This document shows, in pieces, positions 44,020 through 52,352 of a DNA stretch of 64,000 nt. Numbering within the stretch: the stretch's first letter is position 1; each line of letters begins with the position of its first letter. Under the pieces are notes generated by a model that was not told the DNA's origin, ran no database searches, and saw nothing but the letters and a program-made list of their open reading frames with translations. Source of the DNA: Sanguibacter suarezii NBRC 16159 (GTDB lineage: Bacteria > Actinomycetota > Actinomycetes > Actinomycetales > Cellulomonadaceae). The translations under genes were made by a program, and so were the position numbers. Location: contig NZ_BCRT01000004.1 of assembly GCF_001552735.1 (NCBI RefSeq), positions 1-64,000 on the forward strand. Reading direction: 5' to 3'.

Positions 44020-45450
44020 ATGACTTTTCCCGACTTCGCCCTGCGCACCCTGGCCGGCACCGACGCCGCGCTGTCTGACTTCGTCGGCAAGGCACTGCTC
44101 GTCGTCAACACCGCCTCCCGGTGCGGTTTCACCCCCCAGCTCGCTGGTCTGGAGACGCTGTACACGACATACCGCGAGCGCGGCCTGGTCGTCCTGGGCT
44201 TCCCGTCGAACCAGTTCGCCGGCCAGGAGCCGGGTACGGTCGACAAGATCGCGGAGTTCTGCGAGCGCACCTACGGCGTGACCTTCCCACTCTTCGACAA
44301 GACGGACGTCAACGGTCCCTCCCAGCACCCGCTGTTCGCCCGCCTCACCCAGGCGCCCGACGCCGAGGGCACGGCCGGGGACGTCACCTGGAACTTCGAG
44401 AAGTTCCTCATCACCCCTGACGGTCAGGTGAGCCGCTTCCGCTCTGGGGTCGCCCCGGACGACCCCGCCCTCGTCGCGGCCATCGAGGCGGCCCTGCCCG
44501 ACGCCGCCCGCCCCCCGCGCATCGGCGTGCGCTTCGAGCCGGACTGGGCGCCCGAGGAGCTCCCGGCCTTCGCCCGCTGGGCCGAGGAGACCGGCTTCGA
44601 CGAGATCTGGTTCAGCGAGGACCTGCCGTGGGCTGGCGGCATCGCGATGGTCGCCACGGCGCTGGCCTGCACCGAGACCATCTCGGTGGGCATCGGTCTG
44701 CTGCCGGCGGTGACCCGCAACGTCGCGACGACGGCCATGGAGATCGCCGCGCTGGCTCGGATCGCCCCGGGCCGTCTGATCGTCGCCCTCGGTCACGGGA
44801 TCCCGTCGTGGATGGATCAGATCGGTGCGGGCACCCCGCGCCGGTTCACGGCGCTGGAGGAGACCACGACGGCGCTGCGGGCGCTGCTCGCCGGGGACAC
44901 TGTCACGGTGGACGGCTTCCACGTCCACCTCGACGGCATCCGTCTCGGCTTCCCGCCGGCGCAGGTGCCGCCGATCCTGCTCGGCACCACCGGTCCCACC
45001 GGGCTGGCCATCACCGGTCGCAGCTCGGACGGCGTGGTGCTCCCCGAGATCGCCCCGCCCGCTGCCGTGCGCTGGGCCCGGGAGGAGATGGCCGCGAGCG
45101 GCCCCGCCGCCACGACGGTGCTGTTCGCCATGACGAGCCTGGGCGACGACCGCGACAAGGCCCTGGCCCCGCTGCGAGCCCGGATGCAGCGCCTCGTCGA
45201 CTTCCGGGTCTTCGACCGGCTCACGGAGATCGCCGGCGTGGGGGCCGACGGCAGCGGAGAGCTGACCGACGCCATCCTGCAGTCCATCACCGTCGGTGGG
45301 ACCCCGGCCGACGGCGCCCGCGCGATCCAGGACTGGGCCGCCGCGGGGACGGATACCGTCGTCCTGGTCGCGGGGGCCGACGACCCTATGGAGAGCTACC
45401 GGCGCTTCGCCGCTGACGTGTTCCCGCTCATCGGGCGCACCTCCCGGTAA
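44020..45450 (+). CDS. Glutathione peroxidase-LLM oxidoreductase fusion
   Basis: A 476-aa two-domain protein. Residues 1-160 are a complete thiol peroxidase of the glutathione peroxidase family: Cys35 (ASRCGFT), Gln69 (NQFAGQEPG), resolving-type Cys81 (EFCERTYG), Trp124-Asn125 (DVTWNFEKF). After a linker of about six residues (DAARPP) the frame continues into a full LLM-class flavin oxidoreductase (167-476: RIGVRFEPDWAPEEL, GFDEIWFSEDL, ISVGIGLLP, LIVALGHGIP). No stop or plausible start codon separates them. The Gpx half would reduce peroxides with thioredoxin or mycoredoxin; the LLM substrate is unknown. A terminator follows. Confidence 0.88.
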   Translation: MTFPDFALRTLAGTDAALSDFVGKALLVVNTASRCGFTPQLAGLETLYTTYRERGLVVLGFPSNQFAGQEPGTVDKIAEFCERTYGVTFPLFDKTDVNGPSQHPLFARLTQAPDAEGTAGDVTWNFEKFLITPDGQVSRFRSGVAPDDPALVAAIEAALPDAARPPRIGVRFEPDWAPEELPAFARWAEETGFDEIWFSEDLPWAGGIAMVATALACTETISVGIGLLPAVTRNVATTAMEIAALARIAPGRLIVALGHGIPSWMDQIGAGTPRRFTALEETTTALRALLAGDTVTVDGFHVHLDGIRLGFPPAQVPPILLGTTGPTGLAITGRSSDGVVLPEIAPPAAVRWAREEMAASGPAATTVLFAMTSLGDDRDKALAPLRARMQRLVDFRVFDRLTEIAGVGADGSGELTDAILQSITVGGTPADGARAIQDWAAAGTDTVVLVAGADDPMESYRRFAADVFPLIGRTSR

Positions 45451-45453
45451 CCA

Positions 45454-45502
45454 CGACCGCCGCTGCCACCGCGCCGGTCAGGCGTGGTGGCAGCGGCGGT
45501 CG
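45454..45502. terminator. Bidirectional terminator between the fusion gene and the ene-reductase
   Basis: CGACCGCCGCTGCCACC (45454-45470) pairs perfectly with its complement at 45486-45502: a 17-bp stem and a 15-base loop, 3 bp after one stop and 30 bp from the convergent one. Confidence 0.85.
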
Positions 45503-45532
45503 CTGCGACTGGCTCTCGGCCTGAGGCTGAGG

Positions 45533-46609
45533 TCAGGCGCCGACGAGCGTCGGGTAGTCGGTGTAACCCTGCGGGCCCGCGCCGTAGAAGGTCGTGGCGT
45601 CGGGGGTGTTCTCCGGAGCCTCCTGCGCCCACCGCTCGGCCAGGTCGGGGTTGGCGATGACCATGCGGCCCACCGCGACGGCGTCGGCGTGGGCGTTCTC
45701 CAGGACTGCGACCGCCTCGGCGCGGGTGGTCACCGCGCTGAACCCGGAGTTGACGATGAGGCCGCCGTCGAAGCGTGCGCGCAGGTCCTGGACCAGCTCG
45801 CCCGCCGGCTCGGCGTGCAGGACGGACAGGTAGGCCAGGCCCAGCCCGCCGATCCCGTCGAGCAGGGCGGCGTAGGTGGCGCGGACGTCGTCGGCGTCCT
45901 TCTCGCAGGCGTCCTGGATGTTGTGCTCCGGGGACAGGCGGATGCCGGTGCGCCCGGCACCGATCGCCTCGCTGATCGCCTGGGTGACCTCGATGACGTA
46001 GCGCGCGCGGTTCTCGGGGCTGCCGCCGTAGGAGTCGTCACGGACGTTCGCGCCCGGGGACAGGAACTCGTGGAGCAGGTAGCCGTTGGCTCCGTGGATC
46101 TCGACGCCGTCGAAGCCGGCGCGGATGGCGTTGCGAGCTCCGGCGACCAGGGCGTCCTTGGTCGAGGCGAGCTCGTCGAGGGTCAGGGCGTGCGGGACCG
46201 GGTAGGCCACCTTGCCCTGGGCGGTGTGCGCCTGGCCGTCGATGGCGACGGCGCTGGGGGCCACGATGCGCTCGGTCCCGGTGATGAAGGGGTGGCTGAC
46301 GCGCCCGCCGTGCATGAGCTGCAGGACGATGACGCCGCCTGCGGCGTGCACGGAGTCGGTGACGACCTTCCACCCTGCGACCTGCTCCTCGGTCTCGATG
46401 CCGGGCTGGCCGGGGAATGCCTTGGACTCCTGGAGCGGGTACGTGCCCTCGGTGACGATCATGCCCAGGCTGGCGCGCTGGGTGTAGTACTCCACGAGGA
46501 GGTCGCCGGGGATGCCGTCGTCGCCGGAGCGCATGCGGGTCAGCGGTGCCATGGTGAGGCGGTTGGCGAGGCGCAGGTCGCCGAGGGACAGCGGGGAGAA
46601 CAGGTCCAC
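45533..46609 (-). CDS. Old Yellow Enzyme-family alkene reductase
   Basis: A 358-aa FMN TIM-barrel enzyme reducing activated C=C bonds with NAD(P)H. NRLTMAPLTRMR holds the FMN-contacting Thr, LQLMHGGRVSHP and FDGVEIHGANGYLLHEFL the flavin/substrate His-Asn type residues, NVRDDSYGGSPENRAR the family signature, and DAVAVGRMVIANPDL the phosphate site. It resembles NemA/xenobiotic reductases. GTG 46609 has AAGG upstream. The two SDR genes are upstream on the same strand with an 86-bp gap. Confidence 0.93.
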   Translation of the reverse strand: MDLFSPLSLGDLRLANRLTMAPLTRMRSGDDGIPGDLLVEYYTQRASLGMIVTEGTYPLQESKAFPGQPGIETEEQVAGWKVVTDSVHAAGGVIVLQLMHGGRVSHPFITGTERIVAPSAVAIDGQAHTAQGKVAYPVPHALTLDELASTKDALVAGARNAIRAGFDGVEIHGANGYLLHEFLSPGANVRDDSYGGSPENRARYVIEVTQAISEAIGAGRTGIRLSPEHNIQDACEKDADDVRATYAALLDGIGGLGLAYLSVLHAEPAGELVQDLRARFDGGLIVNSGFSAVTTRAEAVAVLENAHADAVAVGRMVIANPDLAERWAQEAPENTPDATTFYGAGPQGYTDYPTLVGA

Positions 46610-46695
46610 GAGGGAGCCTTTCGATCGAGAATGGGCGTGCTCGGGCTAACCCTCGGGTGCGGTGACGGTATTCCCGACCGGGCCGCGCTCCGCTC

Positions 46696-47529
46696 TCAGC
46701 GCAGGAAAGTCCGGGCCACGACGAGGTCGAAGGCGCGGTCCGGGAGGATCTTGCGAGCAGCCAGGATCGTCGCCGCCCCCTTACCAGCGGCGTACCGGGC
46801 CCGCGGCCGTCGCGCCGTCGCCGCCCGCCGGATCACCTGCGCGACGACGCCGGGCCGGGTCCCGGTGCGCGGGTCGTCGGCGGCGGTCAGCGTCCGCGCC
46901 ACCGAGCGCGCCTGTCCCTCGTACGCCGTGCCGGCCGAGGAGGCGAGCATGCTCTCGCGCGCGAGGGCGTTCCACTCGGTGAGGATGGGCCCGGGCTCGA
47001 CGATCACGACGCGGACCCCGAATTCCGCGAGCTCGACCCGCAAGCAGTCGCTGAGCCCCTCGACGGCGAACTTCGTCGCGTGGTACCAGGCGCCGAGCGG
47101 TTCGTAGATCTTGCCGCCGATGGAGGAGATGTTGATGATCCGTCCCTGGTGGCGCTCGCGCATGCCCGGGGTGACGAGCTGGACGAGGCGGGCCAGACCG
47201 AAGACGTTGACCTCGAACTGCCGCCGAGCCTCGGCGAGCGGCACGTCCTCGACCGCGCCGAAGGACCCGTAGCCCGCGTTGTTGACGAGCAGGTCGATGC
47301 GCCCGGCCTCGCTCAGCACCCGCTCCACGCCCGCGGTGATGGTCGCGTCGTCGGTCAGGTCCATCGCGAAGGTGCGGATGCCGCGGGAGGTGAGGTCCGC
47401 CATCCGCTCGGTGCGCCGAGCGACCGCGTAGACGGTGTAGCCGGCGTCGCGCAGGGCCAGCGCGGTCTCCGCGCCGATGCCCGACGACGCACCGGTGACC
47501 AGGGCGACCATGCCAGCATGAGAAGTCAT
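46696..47529 (-). CDS. Short-chain dehydrogenase/reductase
   Basis: A 277-aa classical SDR: cofactor motif TGASSGIG, NNAGYGSFG, active-site Ser in INISSIGG, and the catalytic YHATK. DRTERM-type residues after strand 2 (ARRTERM) suggest NADP(H). The C-terminal extension of about 50 residues is typical of the DltE/retinol dehydrogenase-like subgroup. The substrate is unknown. Confidence 0.9.
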   Translation of the reverse strand: MTSHAGMVALVTGASSGIGAETALALRDAGYTVYAVARRTERMADLTSRGIRTFAMDLTDDATITAGVERVLSEAGRIDLLVNNAGYGSFGAVEDVPLAEARRQFEVNVFGLARLVQLVTPGMRERHQGRIINISSIGGKIYEPLGAWYHATKFAVEGLSDCLRVELAEFGVRVVIVEPGPILTEWNALARESMLASSAGTAYEGQARSVARTLTAADDPRTGTRPGVVAQVIRRAATARRPRARYAAGKGAATILAARKILPDRAFDLVVARTFLR

Positions 47530-47574
47530 GGAGCCAGTGTGCCCGCAGGTGCGGCGTCGGGCTGGGTGGGGCGC

Positions 47575-48360
47575 TCAGTTGTAGAGCATCCCGCCGTCGA
47601 CGAGCAGGACCTGGCCGGTGACATAGTCGGAGTCCGGGCCGGTGAGGAAGGACACGACCTTGGCGACGTCCTCCGGCGTCTCGATCCGCCCCAGGGCGAT
47701 CGACTCGACGTTCTCCTTGAGGTTCTGCCCGATCGGCTTGCCGTTGACCTTGCTCAGCTCGGCGTCGATCAGGTCCCACATGCTCGTCCCCACGATGCCG
47801 GGACCATAGGCGTTGACCGTGATGCCTCGAGGCGCGAGCTCCTGCGCGGCAGTCTGCACGAGCCCGCGGACCGCGAACTTGGTGCTCGAGTAGGCACCGA
47901 GGATCGGGAAGCCCTGGATCGCGGCGATCGACGCCGCCGAGACGATCTTGCCGGGGTGCCCGAGCTGGTCGAACTTGGCGGCAGCCGCCTGGATCCCCCA
48001 GACGACCGAGTGCACGTTGACCCGGTAGATCGTCTCCAGATCCTCCTCCGTGATCTCGAGGAAAGGTCTCACCTGAGCGATGCCGGCGTTGTTGACCATG
48101 ACGTCGAAGCCGCCGAGGGAGTCGACCGCCTGGTCGACCGCAGCGAAGACGTCGTCGCGCCTCGACACGTCCCCTGCGACGAAGATCGCTTTGCGGCCGA
48201 GGTCGTGAATCTCCTGGACGACCTCCAGCCCCTTGTCCTCCTGGGTGGCGAGGTCCACGACCGTGACGTCGAACCCGTCCTGAGCCAAGCGCAGCGCGAT
48301 CCCTCGTCCGATCCCCTGGCTGGCGCCGGTGACCAGAGCAACTCTTCCTTCACCTGACAT
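47575..48360 (-). CDS. budC: Acetoin/2,3-butanediol dehydrogenase-like SDR
   Basis: A 261-aa SDR closely following BudC/ButA meso-butanediol dehydrogenases: VALVTGASQGIGRGIALRL, GGFDVMVNNAGIA, VNVHSVVWGIQAA, YSSTKFAVRGLVQTAA, PGIVGTSMWDLID and the end TGQVLLVDGGMLYN. It interconverts diacetyl, acetoin and 2,3-butanediol with NAD(H). Catalytic Ser/Tyr/Lys are in place. It precedes the second SDR by 45 bp. No acetolactate synthase or decarboxylase gene is adjacent. Confidence 0.85.
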   Translation of the reverse strand: MSGEGRVALVTGASQGIGRGIALRLAQDGFDVTVVDLATQEDKGLEVVQEIHDLGRKAIFVAGDVSRRDDVFAAVDQAVDSLGGFDVMVNNAGIAQVRPFLEITEEDLETIYRVNVHSVVWGIQAAAAKFDQLGHPGKIVSAASIAAIQGFPILGAYSSTKFAVRGLVQTAAQELAPRGITVNAYGPGIVGTSMWDLIDAELSKVNGKPIGQNLKENVESIALGRIETPEDVAKVVSFLTGPDSDYVTGQVLLVDGGMLYN

Positions 48361-48518
48361 CTTCGACTCCTTGCATGGGAGGTCGACGCCCAGGTCCTGA
48401 GCGCGAGATGCCTTAGCGCTGCACAGTGCAGCTCGCCGCAGGCGCGTACGGCACCTTCATCCATCGTGACAGCCATGCCCGACGCCGCAAGGCGGCATCG
48501 TGGAGCCACGCGAGGGCG

Positions 48519-49502
48519 CTACCGAGCGTAGCGGTCGAAGGCCTCGCGGAGCTCGTCTCCCGCCAGACCCACTCCGAGCAGCAACGCCAACAGCAGCCGC
48601 GCCTTGACCGGTGAGAGCATCCGAGCCGGGATGAGCCCGCGGCCCAGCAGGTCGATCTCCCCGCCCGGGTACCCGTAGGTGGCGGTCGGCGCCGGGCCGA
48701 TGCCGATCCGGCTGCACAGCACCACCGGCAGCTCCGCGGCCACCCGCTCCACCTGCGCGACGGCGTCGGCTGCCACGTGCCCGCCACCCACCCCGGCGAG
48801 CACCACGCCGTCGTACCCGGCGCCGGCCAGGCCGGAGAGCAGCGAGAGGTCGTCGGAGATCCCCGCGCTGACCAGGGCGATCCGCGCCGACGCGTGCGCT
48901 GGGGCGGCGAGCATGGGCCGCGGACGGGGGCTGAGCTCGAGGTGCGCGCGCGCCTCGCTGATCAGGCCGACAGGCCCGAGCGGGTCGGAGCTGAAGGCGT
49001 CCACGTGGAAGGTGCTCGCCTTGCGCACCCAGCGCGCGGCGTGCACCACGTCGGCGAACTGGACGAGTACGCCCAGGCCCCGGGCGTCCGGGCTCGCGGC
49101 GACGAGCACCGCGGCGACGAGGTTGGCCGGACCGTCCGGGCCCGCGCTCGCGCGGTTGCGCATCGCACCGGTGACCACGACCGGCCGCCGCGCGGCGGCG
49201 CCGAGCACGTCGAGGACGAAGGCCGTCTCCTCGATGGTGTCGGTCCCCTGGGAGACGACCACGGCGTCGACGTCGGGCGGCAGGGCCGCGATGAAGGCGG
49301 TGAGCTCGAGGAGGTCGGCCAGGGCGATCGATGCCGAGGGCAGCAGCCGGAACTCGTGGGCGACCAGGTCCACCTCGGGGACCCAGGCCTGGATCTCCTG
49401 GCGCAGCAGGTCGGCGCCGGTCACCGGCACCACACCGGGGCCGGCGGCGGTGGACTCCGAGCTGATCGTCCCACCGAGGGTGATGAGGGCGATGGTGGTC
49501 AT
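48519..49502 (-). CDS. L-asparaginase (bacterial type)
   Basis: A 327-aa amidohydrolase converting asparagine to aspartate. The nucleophile motif is LITLGGTISS near the N-terminus, and SQGTDTIEETAF carries the second catalytic Thr-Asp pair. VVTGAMRNRASAGPDGPANL is the next conserved block. There is no signal peptide, so a cytosolic type-I-like enzyme is expected. ATG 49502 has GAGAGG-type spacing upstream. It is on its own transcript, divergent from the chemoreceptor gene. Confidence 0.93.
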   Translation of the reverse strand: MTTIALITLGGTISSESTAAGPGVVPVTGADLLRQEIQAWVPEVDLVAHEFRLLPSASIALADLLELTAFIAALPPDVDAVVVSQGTDTIEETAFVLDVLGAAARRPVVVTGAMRNRASAGPDGPANLVAAVLVAASPDARGLGVLVQFADVVHAARWVRKASTFHVDAFSSDPLGPVGLISEARAHLELSPRPRPMLAAPAHASARIALVSAGISDDLSLLSGLAGAGYDGVVLAGVGGGHVAADAVAQVERVAAELPVVLCSRIGIGPAPTATYGYPGGEIDLLGRGLIPARMLSPVKARLLLALLLGVGLAGDELREAFDRYAR

Positions 49503-49660
49503 GAGAGGGTCCTCTCCTCAAGCTTCCCGGGCAGATGCATCTGGCCTGCGGGAAGCCCCATGACCAAAGACTCATCATAAGCAGGCCGCTGCGCCCGATC
49601 TACATCGATGTCCCCCGGCCCACGGGCTCCCGCCCGCCCGCCGTACCCATCGGAGATCTC

Positions 49661-51268
49661 ATGCGCGCCCGCTCCCTGTTGTCCTTCATCAAGAACCAGA
49701 ACATCCGGCCCAAGATCTTGGCCACCGTCACCATCGCCGCGCTCGTGGCGGTGATCGTCGGGACGCTGGGGGTCACGTCCCTGGCGACGGCGACCTATAC
49801 GACGCGGACGCTGTATCAGGTCAACCTGCTGGGCACGGCGTACGCCGCCGACATGGAGATCGCCGTGGACAACATGAGGCTCACCGTCCGCGACGCGCTC
49901 ATCGCCGCCGACCCCGCCGAGACCCGGGCGGAGCTGGCGACCCTCGACGAGATCGAGGCGACCTTCGACGAGGCCACCGCGAACTACGGGGCGATCGCGC
50001 TGGACGACACCCGGGCGAAGGCTCTGGAGGAGCTGCACCTGACCATCGACGACTACCTCGCCCTCCAGCGCGGGGCGCTGGCCTCTCACGCGATCGCCAA
50101 CAACATCGAGTCGTGGTCCACGGTGAACGCCGACCAGGGTGAGCCGCTGACCACGCGCATGAGCGAGCTCATCGCCATCATCAAGGACGCCGAGACCGCC
50201 AGCGGCCAGGACGCCGTGGACGCCTCCGAGAACGCCTTCCAGGACCAGCGCAAGCTGTCCATCGCCATCCTCGTCGTCGGTGCGCTCGCACCGCTGTCCC
50301 TCGGCTGGTACGTGGCGAGCGGCGTGTCACGGCGCACCGCGCAGGTCGAGACCGTCATCGAGCACATGGCCGAGGGCGACCTGACCCACTCGACGGGCCT
50401 GACCACGCAGGACGAGATCGGGCGCATGGGGGCGGCGCTGGACCGCGCCCTGATGCAGTTCCGCTCGGTCATGACCACGGTGGCCCGGTCCTCCCACGCC
50501 GTCGCTGCGGCGTCGGAGGAGCTCTCAGCCACCACCAACCAGATCTCTGCCGGCGCGGAGGAGACCGCCGCCCAGGCCGGGGTGGTCTCCGCCGCCGCCA
50601 TGCAGGTCTCCACGAACGTGCAGACCGTGGCCGTCGGCGCGGACGAGATCGGCTCCTCGATCCGGGAGATCTCCAGCTCGGCGACCGAGGCGGCGGGCGT
50701 CGCGGCCTCCGCCGTCGGCGCAGCCGAGGAGGCCACCGAGACCGTGGCCAAGCTGGGCACGTCGAGCCAGGAGATCGGCAACGTGGTCAAGGTCATCACC
50801 TCGATCGCCGAGCAGACCAACCTCCTCGCCCTCAACGCCACCATCGAGGCGGCCCGGGCGGGCGAGGCCGGCAAGGGCTTCGCGGTCGTGGCCTCCGAGG
50901 TCAAGGAGCTCGCCCAGGAGACCGCCCGGTCGACGGAGAGCATCGCGCGGCTGGTCGAGGCCATCCAGTCAGACACCGCCGGCGCGGTCGGCTCGATCGG
51001 TCAGATCTCCCGCGTCATCGCGGTGATCAACAACCACCAGCTCACCATCGCCTCGGCGGTCGAGGAGCAGACGGCCACCACGAACGAGATGTCCCGCAAC
51101 GTCACCGAGGCGGCCACCGGCGCAGGGCAGATCGCGGAGAACATCACCGGCGTCTCCGACGCCGCCCGCTCCACGACGGAGGCGCTGACCCAGGCGAGCT
51201 CCGCGATCAGCGACCTCTCCCAGATGGCGGCCGACCTGCGCACGGCGGTGGGCACCTTCACCTACTGA
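49661..51268 (+). CDS. Methyl-accepting chemotaxis protein
   Basis: A 535-aa chemoreceptor. Helix 1 (about 20-43), an extracytoplasmic four-helix-bundle-like sensor (45-190), helix 2 ([21 protein letters not shown]), a HAMP domain (about 215-265), and the long signalling hairpin with the tip [20 protein letters not shown]..., continuing [40 protein letters not shown]-type segments are potential methylation regions. Its presence implies motility. GGAGAT precedes ATG 49661; the upstream in-frame ATG (49535) has none. Confidence 0.95.
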   Translation: MRARSLLSFIKNQNIRPKILATVTIAALVAVIVGTLGVTSLATATYTTRTLYQVNLLGTAYAADMEIAVDNMRLTVRDALIAADPAETRAELATLDEIEATFDEATANYGAIALDDTRAKALEELHLTIDDYLALQRGALASHAIANNIESWSTVNADQGEPLTTRMSELIAIIKDAETASGQDAVDASENAFQDQRKLSIAILVVGALAPLSLGWYVASGVSRRTAQVETVIEHMAEGDLTHSTGLTTQDEIGRMGAALDRALMQFRSVMTTVARSSHAVAAASEELSATTNQISAGAEETAAQAGVVSAAAMQVSTNVQTVAVGADEIGSSIREISSSATEAAGVAASAVGAAEEATETVAKLGTSSQEIGNVVKVITSIAEQTNLLALNATIEAARAGEAGKGFAVVASEVKELAQETARSTESIARLVEAIQSDTAGAVGSIGQISRVIAVINNHQLTIASAVEEQTATTNEMSRNVTEAATGAGQIAENITGVSDAARSTTEALTQASSAISDLSQMAADLRTAVGTFTY

Positions 51269-51285
51269 TCGCAGGACGGGCTCGT

Positions 51286-51308
51286 GGCCGGGGACGTGCG
51301 CCCCGGCC
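51286..51308 (+). terminator. Possible terminator after the chemoreceptor gene
   Basis: GGCCGGGG (51286-51293) and CCCCGGCC (51301-51308) form an 8-bp GC stem with a 7-base loop, 18 bp after the stop. Confidence 0.5.
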
Positions 51309-51370
51309 GTGGGCCGCTCCCCTGCGGATCCCCTGCGGCATGTCCGGCTGGTCCCATCCGTCCCAGAACA

Positions 51371-51399
51371 TTTGAAACATCAAACGTTTGCCGTAGAAT
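51371..51399 (+). promoter_or_regulatory. Promoter with overlapping palindromes before the MarR gene
   Basis: TTGAAA (51372-51377), a 16-base spacer and TAGAAT (51394-51399) form a promoter whose predicted start lies at the ATG. TTTGA-AACA-TCAAA (51371-51384) and the perfect 10-bp palindrome CAAACGTTTG (51381-51390) fill the spacer, likely a MarR autoregulatory site. Confidence 0.65.
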
Positions 51400-51406
51400 A
51401 GAGCCC

Positions 51407-51922
51407 ATGAGCGCCGACCCCGCCCCCCTGGACGCCCCGCGCTGGCTGAGTGCCGACGAGAACGAGACCTGGCTGCAGTTCTCCGAGATCATGATCCGCA
51501 TGCCGTCCGCGCTCGACGCCCAGCTCCAGCGCGACGCAGGCCTGAGCTTCTACGAGTACATGGTGCTGGCCATGCTGTCCGAGCAGTCCGACCGGACCCT
51601 GGGCATGGGCCAGCTGGCCAAGCTCACCAGCGGCTCCCTCTCGCGGCTCTCCCACGTGGTCAAGCGCCTGGAGAAGCAGGGGTTCGTCACCCGCGAACCG
51701 AGCCCGCACGACCGCCGCCACACCAACGCGATCCTCACCGACACCGGCCTGGCCAAGATCGTCGAGGCCGCCCCCGGTCACGTCGCCAACGTCCGGCGCC
51801 TTGTCTTCGACGCCCTCGACCCCGACCAGTCCGCCCACCTGCGTGAGGCGTGCTCGGTCATCAAGACGCAGATCGACCCGAGCGGCGAGTGCGACATCTC
51901 CGCCAACGCCCCCCGCGGCTGA
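51407..51922 (+). CDS. MarR-family transcriptional regulator
   Basis: A 171-aa winged-helix dimer. The recognition region reads LGMGQLAKLTSGSLSRLSHVVKRLEKQGFVTREPSPHDRRHT, given here as consecutive motifs: LAKLTSGSLSRLSHVVKRLE and the wing DRRHTNAILTDTG. FYEYMVLAMLSEQ is typical of actinobacterial MarR proteins. The ligand is unknown. No target gene is adjacent except itself; the palindromic promoter suggests autoregulation. TAGAAT lies 7 bases before ATG 51407, a leaderless start. Confidence 0.92.
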   Translation: MSADPAPLDAPRWLSADENETWLQFSEIMIRMPSALDAQLQRDAGLSFYEYMVLAMLSEQSDRTLGMGQLAKLTSGSLSRLSHVVKRLEKQGFVTREPSPHDRRHTNAILTDTGLAKIVEAAPGHVANVRRLVFDALDPDQSAHLREACSVIKTQIDPSGECDISANAPRG

Positions 51923-51957
51923 CGCTCGCGCCTCCGACGACACAGGCCCACGACGCA

Positions 51958-51992
51958 GCAGAGCCCGCCCCGGCATCCGGGGCGGGCTCTGC
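51958..51992. terminator. Strong bidirectional terminator between marR and csbD
   Basis: GCAGAGCCCGCCCCGG (51958-51973) pairs perfectly with CCGGGGCGGGCTCTGC (51977-51992): a 16-bp stem and a 3-base loop between two convergent genes. Confidence 0.88.
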
Positions 51993-52021
51993 GCGTCGTC
52001 AGCGCGTGAGCGCTGTCGTCA

Positions 52022-52195
52022 TCAGTCCTTGAAGGCGTCCTTGGCCTTCTCGCCGGCCTGCTTGAGATCAGCCTTGCTCTGATCGACCTTGCCCTCGGCC
52101 TCGAGCCGCTCGTTCCCGGTCGCGCGTCCAGCGGCCTCCTTGGCCGTGCCCTTCGCGTCCTCGGCGGCGTTCTTGATCTTGTCTCCGATGCCCAT
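52022..52195 (-). CDS. CsbD-family stress-associated small protein
   Basis: A 57-aa hydrophilic protein, MGIGDKIKNAAEDAKGTAKE..., with AAGRATGNERLEAEGKVDQ and ADLKQAGEKAKDAFKD, the CsbD pattern. In Bacillus CsbD is part of the general stress response; its molecular role is unknown. A near-perfect AGGAGG lies before ATG 52195. Confidence 0.9.
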   Translation of the reverse strand: MGIGDKIKNAAEDAKGTAKEAAGRATGNERLEAEGKVDQSKADLKQAGEKAKDAFKD

Positions 52196-52352
52196 GGATC
52201 CTCCTAGTGCTCGGTTGGCGGTGCCGCACGGTCGTCGCGCGGTTCCATTCGACCGTACGTCGACCCCGACGCACCCGCATCCGGAACGTCAGCCCCGCCC
52301 CTCCCGGCACCAACGCCCAGACCTGGGAAGACACCCCCGGAGACCGCCCTCG

